DNA from: Spirochaetaceae bacterium
GTDB lineage: Bacteria; Spirochaetota; Spirochaetia; SZUA-6; Bin103
Direction of reading: 5' to 3'
NCBI GenBank assembly: GCA_026710565.1
Contig: JAPOQV010000088.1
Span: 1-27,656, forward strand
DNA: 27,656 bases
The position numbers and the translations under genes are program-made. The notes beneath the pieces were generated by a model. It worked only from the letters and a program-made list of their open reading frames with translations. It did no database searches and was not told where the DNA came from. Of the stretch, positions 15,864-22,912 are shown in pieces; the stretch's first letter is position 1; each line of letters begins with the position of its first letter.

Positions 15864-16922
15864 GTGGAAGTCGACCGGGCAGCCGCACGGGACCGGTACG
15901 ACCGCGCGCTCGGCCGGGTGGGAGCGTTCCTGCGCGGAATGCAGCGGCGTGACGGGTCCACCGCCGGAGCCGGCTCGGTCTGGGGTTACTACTCGCAACC
16001 GCTGGCACTGCTGAGCGGAGGGTCGCCCGACGACTGGAGCTGCGCCAATCGGTGCCTGGACTTCGTCCTGCGCGAGCATGTGACCCCCGCCGGGACGGTC
16101 GGCGTCGAGCCGCTGCCGTACGTCGGCGATTTCTACGTCTACCCCTACCTCATACGCGGTGCCGCGACGTGGGCACGGACCGACCTGTCCGTGCCGCTGG
16201 CCAGGTCGCTCGCGCGCTTCCAGGACCCGTGCGGCGGTATCCGCTATCGCATCGAGGCGCCGGACCTGATCGCCCCCGCGGTGACCGCTCACGGCGGTAT
16301 CGCCCTGCTTGCCGCCGGCCATCTGCAGGACGCGGAGCGGGCCGGCCGGTTCCTGCTGAGGCTGCATCGGGTGCAGCCGGACCTGGCCGACCGCTACCTG
16401 ACGGTCTGGGACGCGCGGCGCGACGAGCCGATCGCGGACTACGACGGTCGCACGGACATGCCGTGGGGGAGCGGCTCGGCGCTGCGGCGCGACAATTCGG
16501 ACGGAGGCAACGCGTACTGGGACATCGGCTACATCATCGCCTTCCTGACCGCCCTGTACCGCGCCACCGGCGGGCACGACTACCTGAACGTCGCCCGCGA
16601 GATGTTCGACCTGTTCGAAGGCTACACCGGCTTCGCCGACCACGTGTGGAAGACACCCTGGGCCTGCGCCGCCCTGCACCAGGCGACCGGCGAACCGCAC
16701 TACCTGGCGGCGGCCGTGCGGATGGCCGACCACATCGTGGCCGCGCAACAGGCCGACGGCGGCTTCTTCCTTGGAGCCCGGTCCTGCTACATCGACGAAG
16801 CGACCGGGCAATGGTCGCATGCGTTCGGCGAGTACGAGGAGTTGCAGGCCAATCCTGATATCTTCATCGACACCGCCGCGCAGATGGCCCACTACCTGGC
16901 GCAGGTACGGGCCGTCATCTGA
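15864..16922 (+). CDS. Alpha/alpha-toroid (six-hairpin-glycosidase-like) protein, function unknown
   Basis: About 352 residues of helical-repeat protein, rich in the paired-helix pattern of (alpha/alpha) toroid enzymes: segments such as WGYYSQPLALLSGG, NAYWDIGYIIAFLTALYRAT, HVWKTPWACAALHQATG and VAAQQADGGFFLG recur at about 50-60-residue spacing. This fold is used by many sugar hydrolases, lyases and epimerases; I cannot assign a family. Acidic and aromatic residues (DNSDGGNAYWD, DEATGQWSHAFGEYEE) are candidates for the cleft. The start is uncertain: GTG 15864 and GTG 15831 are in frame, neither with a good ribosome-binding site. No signal peptide. It is the first gene of a rightward operon; the HpaI-type aldolase starts 20 bases later. 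Confidence 0.75.
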   Translation: MEVDRAAARDRYDRALGRVGAFLRGMQRRDGSTAGAGSVWGYYSQPLALLSGGSPDDWSCANRCLDFVLREHVTPAGTVGVEPLPYVGDFYVYPYLIRGAATWARTDLSVPLARSLARFQDPCGGIRYRIEAPDLIAPAVTAHGGIALLAAGHLQDAERAGRFLLRLHRVQPDLADRYLTVWDARRDEPIADYDGRTDMPWGSGSALRRDNSDGGNAYWDIGYIIAFLTALYRATGGHDYLNVAREMFDLFEGYTGFADHVWKTPWACAALHQATGEPHYLAAAVRMADHIVAAQQADGGFFLGARSCYIDEATGQWSHAFGEYEELQANPDIFIDTAAQMAHYLAQVRAVI

Positions 16923-16942
16923 GGAGTGACCTGGAGGCCACC

Positions 16943-17710
16943 GTGCGTCTGTCGGAGCTCAAGAACAGCATCCTCTCCCGCCGCGTCTCGGTGGGCACCT
17001 GGATCTCCATCGGCCACCCGGACGTGACCGAGATGCTCGCGCACCAGGGGTTCGACTGGCTCCTCTTCGACCTGGAGCATGGGCCGCTGACCATCGAGTC
17101 GCTGCAGCGCCTGCTGCAGTCGATGAACGGCAGCCCCGCCGCCGCGCTGGTGCGCACGCCGCCGGGTCAGCCGAGCCTGGCCGGGCGCGTGCTGGATTGC
17201 GGCGCCGACGGGGTGGTGTTTCCGATGATCGACGACAGGCCGCAGGCGCGCGCGGCGGTCGACGCATGCAAGTATCCGCCACTCGGCTGCCGTGGCATGG
17301 GTCCCAGGCGGGCGGCCGGATATGGCAGGATCGAGACAGATTACCTGGGGTCCGCGAACGACCGGACCGTGGTAGCGATCCAGATCGAGACCGGCGGAGC
17401 CGTCGAGCGCATCGATCGGATCCTGTCGGTGCCGGGCATCGACGCCGCCCTGCTCGGTCTCGGAGATCTGTCCGCCAGCCTGGGTTGCCACCTGGACTTC
17501 GCCGCCCCGAGCGTGGTGGAAGCGGTGGAGACCGTACTCGCAGCGTGTCGACGGCACGGCGTCCTCCCCGGCATGGCCTACGCCCACGATGCAGCCACTG
17601 CACGCGCGTATGTCGAGCAGGGATTCCGGCTGGTCGGGGTGGGCAGCGACGACGCGTTTCTGATGGACGGGTCGCGGCGCGCTCTCGACGGACTGGGGTC
17701 GCTGCGGTGA
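16943..17710 (+). CDS. HpcH/HpaI-family aldolase (2-keto-3-deoxy-sugar-acid type)
   Basis: 255-residue class II pyruvate aldolase. The GTG start at 16943 has TGGAGG 5 bases upstream. The catalytic and metal positions of the HpcH/HpaI family are all present: the base H46 (DLEHGP), R71 (LVRTPP), metal ligands E149 (IQIETGG) and D175 (LGDLSAS). It should cleave a 4-hydroxy-2-keto acid to pyruvate and an aldehyde, as HpcH, YfaU and GarL do. It is in the same operon as an enolase-superfamily dehydratase gene and a PfkB kinase, which points to sugar-acid breakdown. The next gene overlaps it by four bases (GTGA), so translation is coupled. Confidence 0.94.
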   Translation: MRLSELKNSILSRRVSVGTWISIGHPDVTEMLAHQGFDWLLFDLEHGPLTIESLQRLLQSMNGSPAAALVRTPPGQPSLAGRVLDCGADGVVFPMIDDRPQARAAVDACKYPPLGCRGMGPRRAAGYGRIETDYLGSANDRTVVAIQIETGGAVERIDRILSVPGIDAALLGLGDLSASLGCHLDFAAPSVVEAVETVLAACRRHGVLPGMAYAHDAATARAYVEQGFRLVGVGSDDAFLMDGSRRALDGLGSLR

Positions 17711-18771
17711 CCGTCGCCGCCGCTTCGGCGGATCACCCGCGCAACTCCGAGGGAGGCGTCTTCGAGCGCGGCGACGGGTCGCTTCTGCTGATCTACCAGG
17801 AGTATCTGGCGAGCGTGCGCGGCGGCGGTGACGACGCCCCGAACCGCCTTGTGGCCGTGGTATCGAACGACGGTGGTCGCTCATGGGCCGACAAGCGGAT
17901 CGTGGCGGAACCGGCCCCGGACCAGGTCAACGTCTACAGCCCATCCCTACTGCCTTCGCAGCGCGGCGACCTGCTGCTCTTCTACTACGCCTACCAGACG
18001 ATCGGCGCCGGTCAGGCCGTGGACAGCACCGGCTACCTGGCACGCTCGACCGACGAAGGGGAGCACTTCAGCGACCGGAAAGTCGTCTGGGAGCACCGGC
18101 CGTTCGGCTGCGCGAGCTCGGCCGTCAAGCGGCTTCCGTCGGGCCGGCTGCTGTTCCCGGTCGAGCACCATGTTGGCGAGCTCTGGACCCCGCAGGCGAG
18201 CATCCAGGCGCGCTGCGTCCTCAGCGACGACGACGGCGAGAGCTGGCAGGAAGGCGCTGCCGTACAGTTGCCGCTGCGCGGTTGCATGGAGCCGCACGTC
18301 GAGGCGCTGGCCGACGGCTCGGTGCTGATGGTGATGCGCAACCAGCTCGGCAGCGTCTTCTCCTGCCGCTCACGCGACGAAGGCCTGACGTGGTCGCTGC
18401 CCCAGGCCACGGCGCTGCGCGCGCCGGAGTCGTGTCCGGAGCTGGCGCGCCACCCGCGGAGCGGCGAGCTGTGGCTGCTGTGGAACGACAGCGAGTATGA
18501 CCCGGGGTTCGGGAGCCACTTCGGCAGGCGCAGTCCGCTCAGCCTTGCCGTCTCCGGTGATGAAGGCCGGACGTGGCAGCGGCGGAGCGTGATCGAGTCG
18601 GACCCGGATCGCGCGTTCACCAACCCGGGCGTCTGCTTCCTGCGGGACGGCAGCGCGATCGTCAACTACTGGACCTGCCGCTATCGGCCCGACCGGCGCA
18701 TGGCGAACGACCGCATCGACCTGCGCGTAGCCCCGCTCGACGGCAGCGGGTCGCCCCTCCCCCCTCGATGA
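17707..18771 (+). CDS. Sialidase-like Asp-box (BNR) protein with five Asp boxes
   Basis: 354 residues from GTG 17707, which overlaps the aldolase stop (GTGA); the frame is open far upstream, but that part is only aldolase in another frame. Asp boxes are at residues 53-60, 114-121 (last position Phe), 173-180, 222-229 and 283-290. The segment MEPHVEALADGSVLMVMRNQ (194-213) corresponds to the EP-x-DGR-x-RT region of the decayed gene at 3960-5173, so these two are closer relatives than the tandem pair at 9484-11971. No signal peptide, so it is cytoplasmic. The central operon position between aldolase and dehydratase suggests it releases the sugar or sugar acid that the others degrade. Confidence 0.91.
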   Translation: MTVAAASADHPRNSEGGVFERGDGSLLLIYQEYLASVRGGGDDAPNRLVAVVSNDGGRSWADKRIVAEPAPDQVNVYSPSLLPSQRGDLLLFYYAYQTIGAGQAVDSTGYLARSTDEGEHFSDRKVVWEHRPFGCASSAVKRLPSGRLLFPVEHHVGELWTPQASIQARCVLSDDDGESWQEGAAVQLPLRGCMEPHVEALADGSVLMVMRNQLGSVFSCRSRDEGLTWSLPQATALRAPESCPELARHPRSGELWLLWNDSEYDPGFGSHFGRRSPLSLAVSGDEGRTWQRRSVIESDPDRAFTNPGVCFLRDGSAIVNYWTCRYRPDRRMANDRIDLRVAPLDGSGSPLPPR

Positions 18772-19674
18772 CGGCCGGCTCGGCGCGGGTCACGGACGTT
18801 CGCGTCCGCGGCGGCACCCTTGGCGCCCTGAGCCTGGTCGAGGTCACCACCGGCGACGGGGTCACCGGGATCGGCGCCACCGGCTCTCCGGTGCCGGCCA
18901 TCGACGCGATCGTCCGCCGATGCGGACTGGCCGAGCTGGTGATCGGCGAGGATCCGCTGGAACCGCGGCGCTTGTGGCGCAGGATGTTCCACAGGTGGCA
19001 CGCGCAGCGCGCGCGGCTCGGAAGGCGGGCTTGCGGTCAACGCCATGGGGGCGATCGACATGGCGCTCTGGGACCTGAAGGGCAAGCTCCTCGACCTGCC
19101 GCTGCATCGGCTGCTCGGCGGAGCAGACGCGGACGCTGTTGGAGCCGCATCCACCGCCCCGCCATACTCCCAACCCGGATCCGGAGGGGAGGACGTGCCC
19201 GCTTACGCCAGCGGCACGGCATTTCAGGACGCCACCACGCTCAAGAGCCCCGATCGGTTGGCAGCCGAGAGCGATGCCGTCGTGCAGCGCGGCTTCCACG
19301 CGTTGAAACTTGGCTGGGGCGCGCACTTCGGCGACGAGGACCGCGGCCGGCTGGCGGCGGTGCGGGACGCCATCGGACCCGACGTGCGCCTGATGCTCGA
19401 CGTGGGCTGCCCGGCGTACTGGTCGGCGCTGACCGTCGCCGCGCATCTGCACATCCTGGCCTCGGTCGGCGCCGGCGGCATGGTCGAGTACCCGGGCTTC
19501 GACGCGCTGCCCGAGAGCACCGCGGTGCCGGCGCACATCGCCCAGTTCGAGATCGTCGAGCACCCACCCGAGCTGGTCGACGGGCGCCTGCGGCTGCCGG
19601 GCAGGCCGGGGCTCGGCCTGGGCAACTTCGTCGCGGAGGGCGTGCGCGGACTGGAGGCCGGCGGCCGGTGCTAG
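18768..19674 (+). pseudogene. Enolase-superfamily (mandelate racemase/MLE-type) dehydratase, frameshifted and internally deleted
   Basis: Starts at ATG 18768 overlapping the previous stop (ATGA). Frame 0 reads RVTDVRVRGGTLGALSLVEV to about WHAQRA. A shift in the GC-repeat at about 19007-19015 leads into frame 1, GSEGGLAVNAMGAIDMALWD, and on to the stop at 19672. The N-terminal capping domain, the K-x-GWG strand and the first metal ligand (LMLDVG) are recognisable. Right after it the text jumps to the C-terminal AHLHILASVGAGGMVEYP and PGRPGLGLG motifs. The barrel part carrying the other two metal ligands and the catalytic His, about 120-140 codons, is absent: about 300 residues remain against an expected ~380-400. 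It should be inactive. The kinase gene start overlaps its end by seven bases. Confidence 0.85.
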
Positions 19675-20603
19675 CGCCGATCCATCTTGCCGGCAACTGC
19701 GCGGTGGACGTGATGGTCCCGGCCGCGATCGGCGAAGCCGATGCCAAGCTCCGGATCCTCAAAGCCGGGCCCTCGGTTACGTTGGCAGGGGGAGCGGGGT
19801 GGCCGGCCTACCTGCTGGCCCAGCTCGGCCACGCGGTGCAACTCAACACGAGGCTGGGACGGGACCTGTTCGGCACCGTGCTGCGCGATCGCCTGGCGCG
19901 GGCAGGCGTGGAGGTGGTCGGTCCGGACGCGGCGGCGACGGCGATCAGCGTGATCTCGGCAGCGGAGGGTGGCCTGAGCTCGGGTTTCGTCTATCCGGGG
20001 GAGCCGATCGACTGGCGGGCCTCACTGTCAAGCCTGCACTCCGTGCCGTCCGTGCCGGGCACGCGATGGTTCTTCGCCAGCGGATACTCGGGGGTAAGCG
20101 AGGAGGATTTCCGGACGCTGAAGGGGTTGTTCAGCGTGCTGCGGGATCGGCAGGTCAGGATCGTGTTCGACCCCAGCCCGTGGTTTGCGCAGCGCGTCGA
20201 GAGAGACGCCATGCTGGAGCTGTTCTCCGGCGTTCACTGCCTCAGCGCGACGCAGGCCGAGCTGGGCGCATGGTTCCCGGCGGCGGACCCGAAGGCGCTT
20301 GCGCAGCACGTCCTGGATTGCGGGCCGGCCTGCGTCGTCGTGAAGCAGGGGCAAGACGGCGCCACGGTCGCCACCGCATACGGTACGATACAACGCGTGC
20401 CGACCACTCCGGTCGCCGGCGCCAACACCGTGGGGGCGGGCGATACCTTCAATGCCGGCCTGCTGCACGGATTGAGCGCGGATCTGCCGGCGCCGGACGC
20501 GGTGGCCCTGGCAGTGCGGATGGCGACCGAGGTCGTGCGCGTCGGGCGCACGGCATTCAGGGTCACCGCCTTCCGCGACGGAGCTGGAGCCGGCGGACCA
20601 TGA
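19668..20603 (+). CDS. PfkB-family carbohydrate kinase
   Basis: 311-residue ribokinase/PfkB-type sugar kinase. GTG 19668 is taken as the start because the homologous region begins there (VLAPIHLAGN) and GGAGG lies about 10 bases upstream; it overlaps the dehydratase gene end by seven bases. The N-terminal GGAGWPAYLLAQLG (41-54) is PfkB signature 1. Signature 2 includes GANTVGAGDTFNAG with the catalytic base D259 and the GAGD anion hole (256-259). All key residues are present. In context a 2-keto-3-deoxy-sugar-acid kinase or similar is plausible, but PfkB substrates are hard to predict. The downstream gene overlaps it by four bases (ATGA). Confidence 0.92.
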   Translation: MLAPIHLAGNCAVDVMVPAAIGEADAKLRILKAGPSVTLAGGAGWPAYLLAQLGHAVQLNTRLGRDLFGTVLRDRLARAGVEVVGPDAAATAISVISAAEGGLSSGFVYPGEPIDWRASLSSLHSVPSVPGTRWFFASGYSGVSEEDFRTLKGLFSVLRDRQVRIVFDPSPWFAQRVERDAMLELFSGVHCLSATQAELGAWFPAADPKALAQHVLDCGPACVVVKQGQDGATVATAYGTIQRVPTTPVAGANTVGAGDTFNAGLLHGLSADLPAPDAVALAVRMATEVVRVGRTAFRVTAFRDGAGAGGP

Positions 20604-21547
20604 CCGACCGCGCACCGATCGACGTGCTGTGCATGCTGGTGCTGCCGGAGCTCGCCGAGCGGGTTCGCCGCATGGCCGGCATCAGGCTGACCGTGACCGA
20701 GGACCGCGCCGAGACGCTCCGGCACCTCGCCACGGCCCGCGTGCTGATCGCACGCCGCATGGATGCGGAGCTGCTGCGCAGCGCCCCAAGGCTGGAGCTG
20801 ATTCACGCGTACACGGGCGGCGTGGAGGACGTGCTGATTCCGGAGCTGGCCGCGAGCCCCATCCCGGTCGCGTGCGTCAAGGGGATCTTCGACGTCACCG
20901 GAGCCGAGCACGCCATGGCGTCGATGCTGGCGCTCACCTATCGCCTGCCGGCCTACCTGAGGCAGCAGCGCGAGCGCCGTCACGACTGGGTCGCCCCGCA
21001 CGAGTTGCGCGGCAAGACGGTCGGCATCGCCGGCCTGGGCGGCATCGGCATGGAGCTGGCGCGGCTGGCGTCATGCTTCGGCGCCCACGTCATCGGCTGC
21101 TCGCGCAACGCGAAGGCGTCCCCGCACCTGGCGGCCTGGCTCGCCCCCGACCGGCTGGAGGAGCTGCTGGCGGCCTCGGACTTCGTGGTCGTCTGCGTGC
21201 CGCGCACGCCGCTCACCGAGGGCCTGTTCGGCGCACGCCAGTTTCGGGCGATGAAGCGCTCCGCCTACCTGATCGACGTCACCGGCAGGAGCGTGCTCTT
21301 CGACCTGGACGCGCTGGTGCGCGCGCTACGCGAGGGGTGGATCGCCGGGGCGGACCTGCAGATCCAGCAAGGCCTGCCGCCCGCGGACTCTCCCCTGTGG
21401 GAGCTGGACAATCTCATCCTCTCCAAATACGCGGCCAACTCGGTCGAGACGCAACGGCGGTTCGCCGACCACATCGTCGAGAATCTGCGTCGCCATCGGG
21501 ACGGCCGGCCCCTCCTGGGGCTGGTCGACAAGGCCGCGGGCTACTGA
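20600..21547 (+). CDS. D-2-hydroxyacid dehydrogenase-fold protein lacking two catalytic residues
   Basis: 315 residues, typical length for the D-isomer-specific 2-hydroxyacid dehydrogenase family. The Rossmann motif GLGGIG (145-150) is intact with CSRN at 167-170, which would favour NADP. Of the catalytic Arg/Glu/His triad only Arg is present (R230, DVTGRSVLFD). The usual DVFExEP segment reads LQIQQGLPP (253-261), without the Glu, and the usual TPH reads SKY (275-277), replacing His by Tyr. The reading frame is otherwise clean. The start ATG overlaps the kinase stop (ATGA). It may bind a cofactor and substrate without classical dehydrogenase chemistry, or be recently inactivated. It is last in the operon; its end overlaps the convergent gene by seven bases. 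Confidence 0.88.
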   Translation: MTDRAPIDVLCMLVLPELAERVRRMAGIRLTVTEDRAETLRHLATARVLIARRMDAELLRSAPRLELIHAYTGGVEDVLIPELAASPIPVACVKGIFDVTGAEHAMASMLALTYRLPAYLRQQRERRHDWVAPHELRGKTVGIAGLGGIGMELARLASCFGAHVIGCSRNAKASPHLAAWLAPDRLEELLAASDFVVVCVPRTPLTEGLFGARQFRAMKRSAYLIDVTGRSVLFDLDALVRALREGWIAGADLQIQQGLPPADSPLWELDNLILSKYAANSVETQRRFADHIVENLRRHRDGRPLLGLVDKAAGY

Positions 21548-22902
21548 ATGCCCAGCTCCCAGCGCAGCGCCCCTTCCAGGGTCGGTTCCAGCCAGCGGAA
21601 CCCCAGCTCGGTGAGCCGCTCCGGGAGCACCGCCTGACCCTTGAGGATGAGCTGGTCGCCCATCTCCCCGAACAGGGCGCGGATGGCCGGGCCGGGAACC
21701 GGAGCGAACGCCGGCCGGCGCAGCACGGCCGCCAGCGCGCGCGTGAACTCCCGGTTGGTGGCAGAGCGCGGCGCCACGACGTTGATCGGGCCCTCCGCCT
21801 GTTCGTTGCTCATCAGGAAATGCAGCGCGCCGACCGCGTCATCCAGCCCGATCCAACTGATCGGCTGCCGGCCGCTGCCGACCACGCCGCCGGCGCCCGC
21901 TCGGAATACCGGCAGCAGCCGCTGCAGCATCCCCGCTTTGGGACTGAGCACCGGGCCGAGGCGGGCGTGCGCGACGCGGATGCCTGCGGCCCGCGCCGCG
22001 TCGGCCGCCTGCTCCCAGGCGGCCGTCACCTCGGTCAGGAAGCCGGAACCGGCCGGCGCGGACTCGTCCACCGTGCCATCGGCGTCGCCGTAGTAGCCGA
22101 CCGCCGACGCCGATACCAGCACCGCCGGTGGCCGCTTGAGCCCTGCGAGCGCGCCGCAGAGGAGCTCGGTCGATGCGACGCGGCTTGAGCGGATGCGACG
22201 CCGCCGCGCCGCGGTCCAGCGCCCGGCGCCGATGTTCTCTCCCGCCCGATGGATTGCCGCTTCGACCCCCTCCGGCGTGCCCGCGTCAAGCTGTCCGGCC
22301 GCCGGGTCCCAGGCGATCTCCGCCGGAGCCGCGGGCGGCCGTCGCACCAGCCGGACCACTTCATGGCCGCCGCTCTCCAGAAACGCGGTGAGCGCGCCGC
22401 CGATCAGCCCGGACGCGCCGGTGACCAGCACCCGTAGCGGTTCCGCGGGTCCGGACGCGTGGCGGTCCAGGTCGCGGCGCACACGCTTCTGGTGAAATTC
22501 CAGCGTGCGCTCCATGGTGCGCCGGAGCCATGCGCGGCCCAGCGTCGCCACGATGAGGCGCGGCTCGCAGTGGATCCGTTCGGTGAGCTCGCAGCTTCCT
22601 TCCCCGGTTGAGCGGAAGAGATGGCGGTGCCGCAACGAGCGGTGGGGACCGCCGACGTGCCGGTTGCCGAACTCCTCGAGCGGCCGGTAGCCCTCGTGTT
22701 CCACCGTGCCGCGGAAGCCGAACGGACCGACCCCTACGCGAAAGGTGGCGCGGTCCCCGTCACGAATCGTCCCGGTGCGCTCCAGCAGCTCCATCGGCGG
22801 CGAGGGAGGCAGGAAGCGATCGAACGACGCCGCTGTCTCGTGCCAGGCGAAGACCCGCTCCAGGGAGTGAGGGAGAACCGTCGAACGCTCGTAGGTCTCC
22901 AT
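21541..22902 (-). CDS. SRPBCC-domain / TIGR01777 epimerase fusion protein
   Basis: 453 residues in two domains. Residues 1-145 are an SRPBCC (START-like) domain of the cell-division-inhibitor/cyclase-like type (RSTVLPHSLERVFAWHE at the start). Residues 155-453 are an NAD(P)-binding TIGR01777/SDR39U1 (YfcH-like) domain with TGASGLIG at 161-168 and SASAVGYYGD further on. This fusion is a known architecture of unclear function. ATG 22902 is used; a GTG at 22908 is in frame, and neither has a strong ribosome-binding site. The upstream gene on the same strand ends 10 bases before, so the two are probably co-transcribed. Not obviously part of the sugar pathway. Confidence 0.92.
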   Translation of the reverse strand: METYERSTVLPHSLERVFAWHETAASFDRFLPPSPPMELLERTGTIRDGDRATFRVGVGPFGFRGTVEHEGYRPLEEFGNRHVGGPHRSLRHRHLFRSTGEGSCELTERIHCEPRLIVATLGRAWLRRTMERTLEFHQKRVRRDLDRHASGPAEPLRVLVTGASGLIGGALTAFLESGGHEVVRLVRRPPAAPAEIAWDPAAGQLDAGTPEGVEAAIHRAGENIGAGRWTAARRRRIRSSRVASTELLCGALAGLKRPPAVLVSASAVGYYGDADGTVDESAPAGSGFLTEVTAAWEQAADAARAAGIRVAHARLGPVLSPKAGMLQRLLPVFRAGAGGVVGSGRQPISWIGLDDAVGALHFLMSNEQAEGPINVVAPRSATNREFTRALAAVLRRPAFAPVPGPAIRALFGEMGDQLILKGQAVLPERLTELGFRWLEPTLEGALRWELGIQ

Positions 22903-22912
22903 ACCCACCGGG

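Noticed and set aside
20629..22188. 519-codon plus-strand frame
   Set aside because: An out-of-frame shadow of the 2-hydroxyacid dehydrogenase gene continuing antisense to the TIGR01777 gene.
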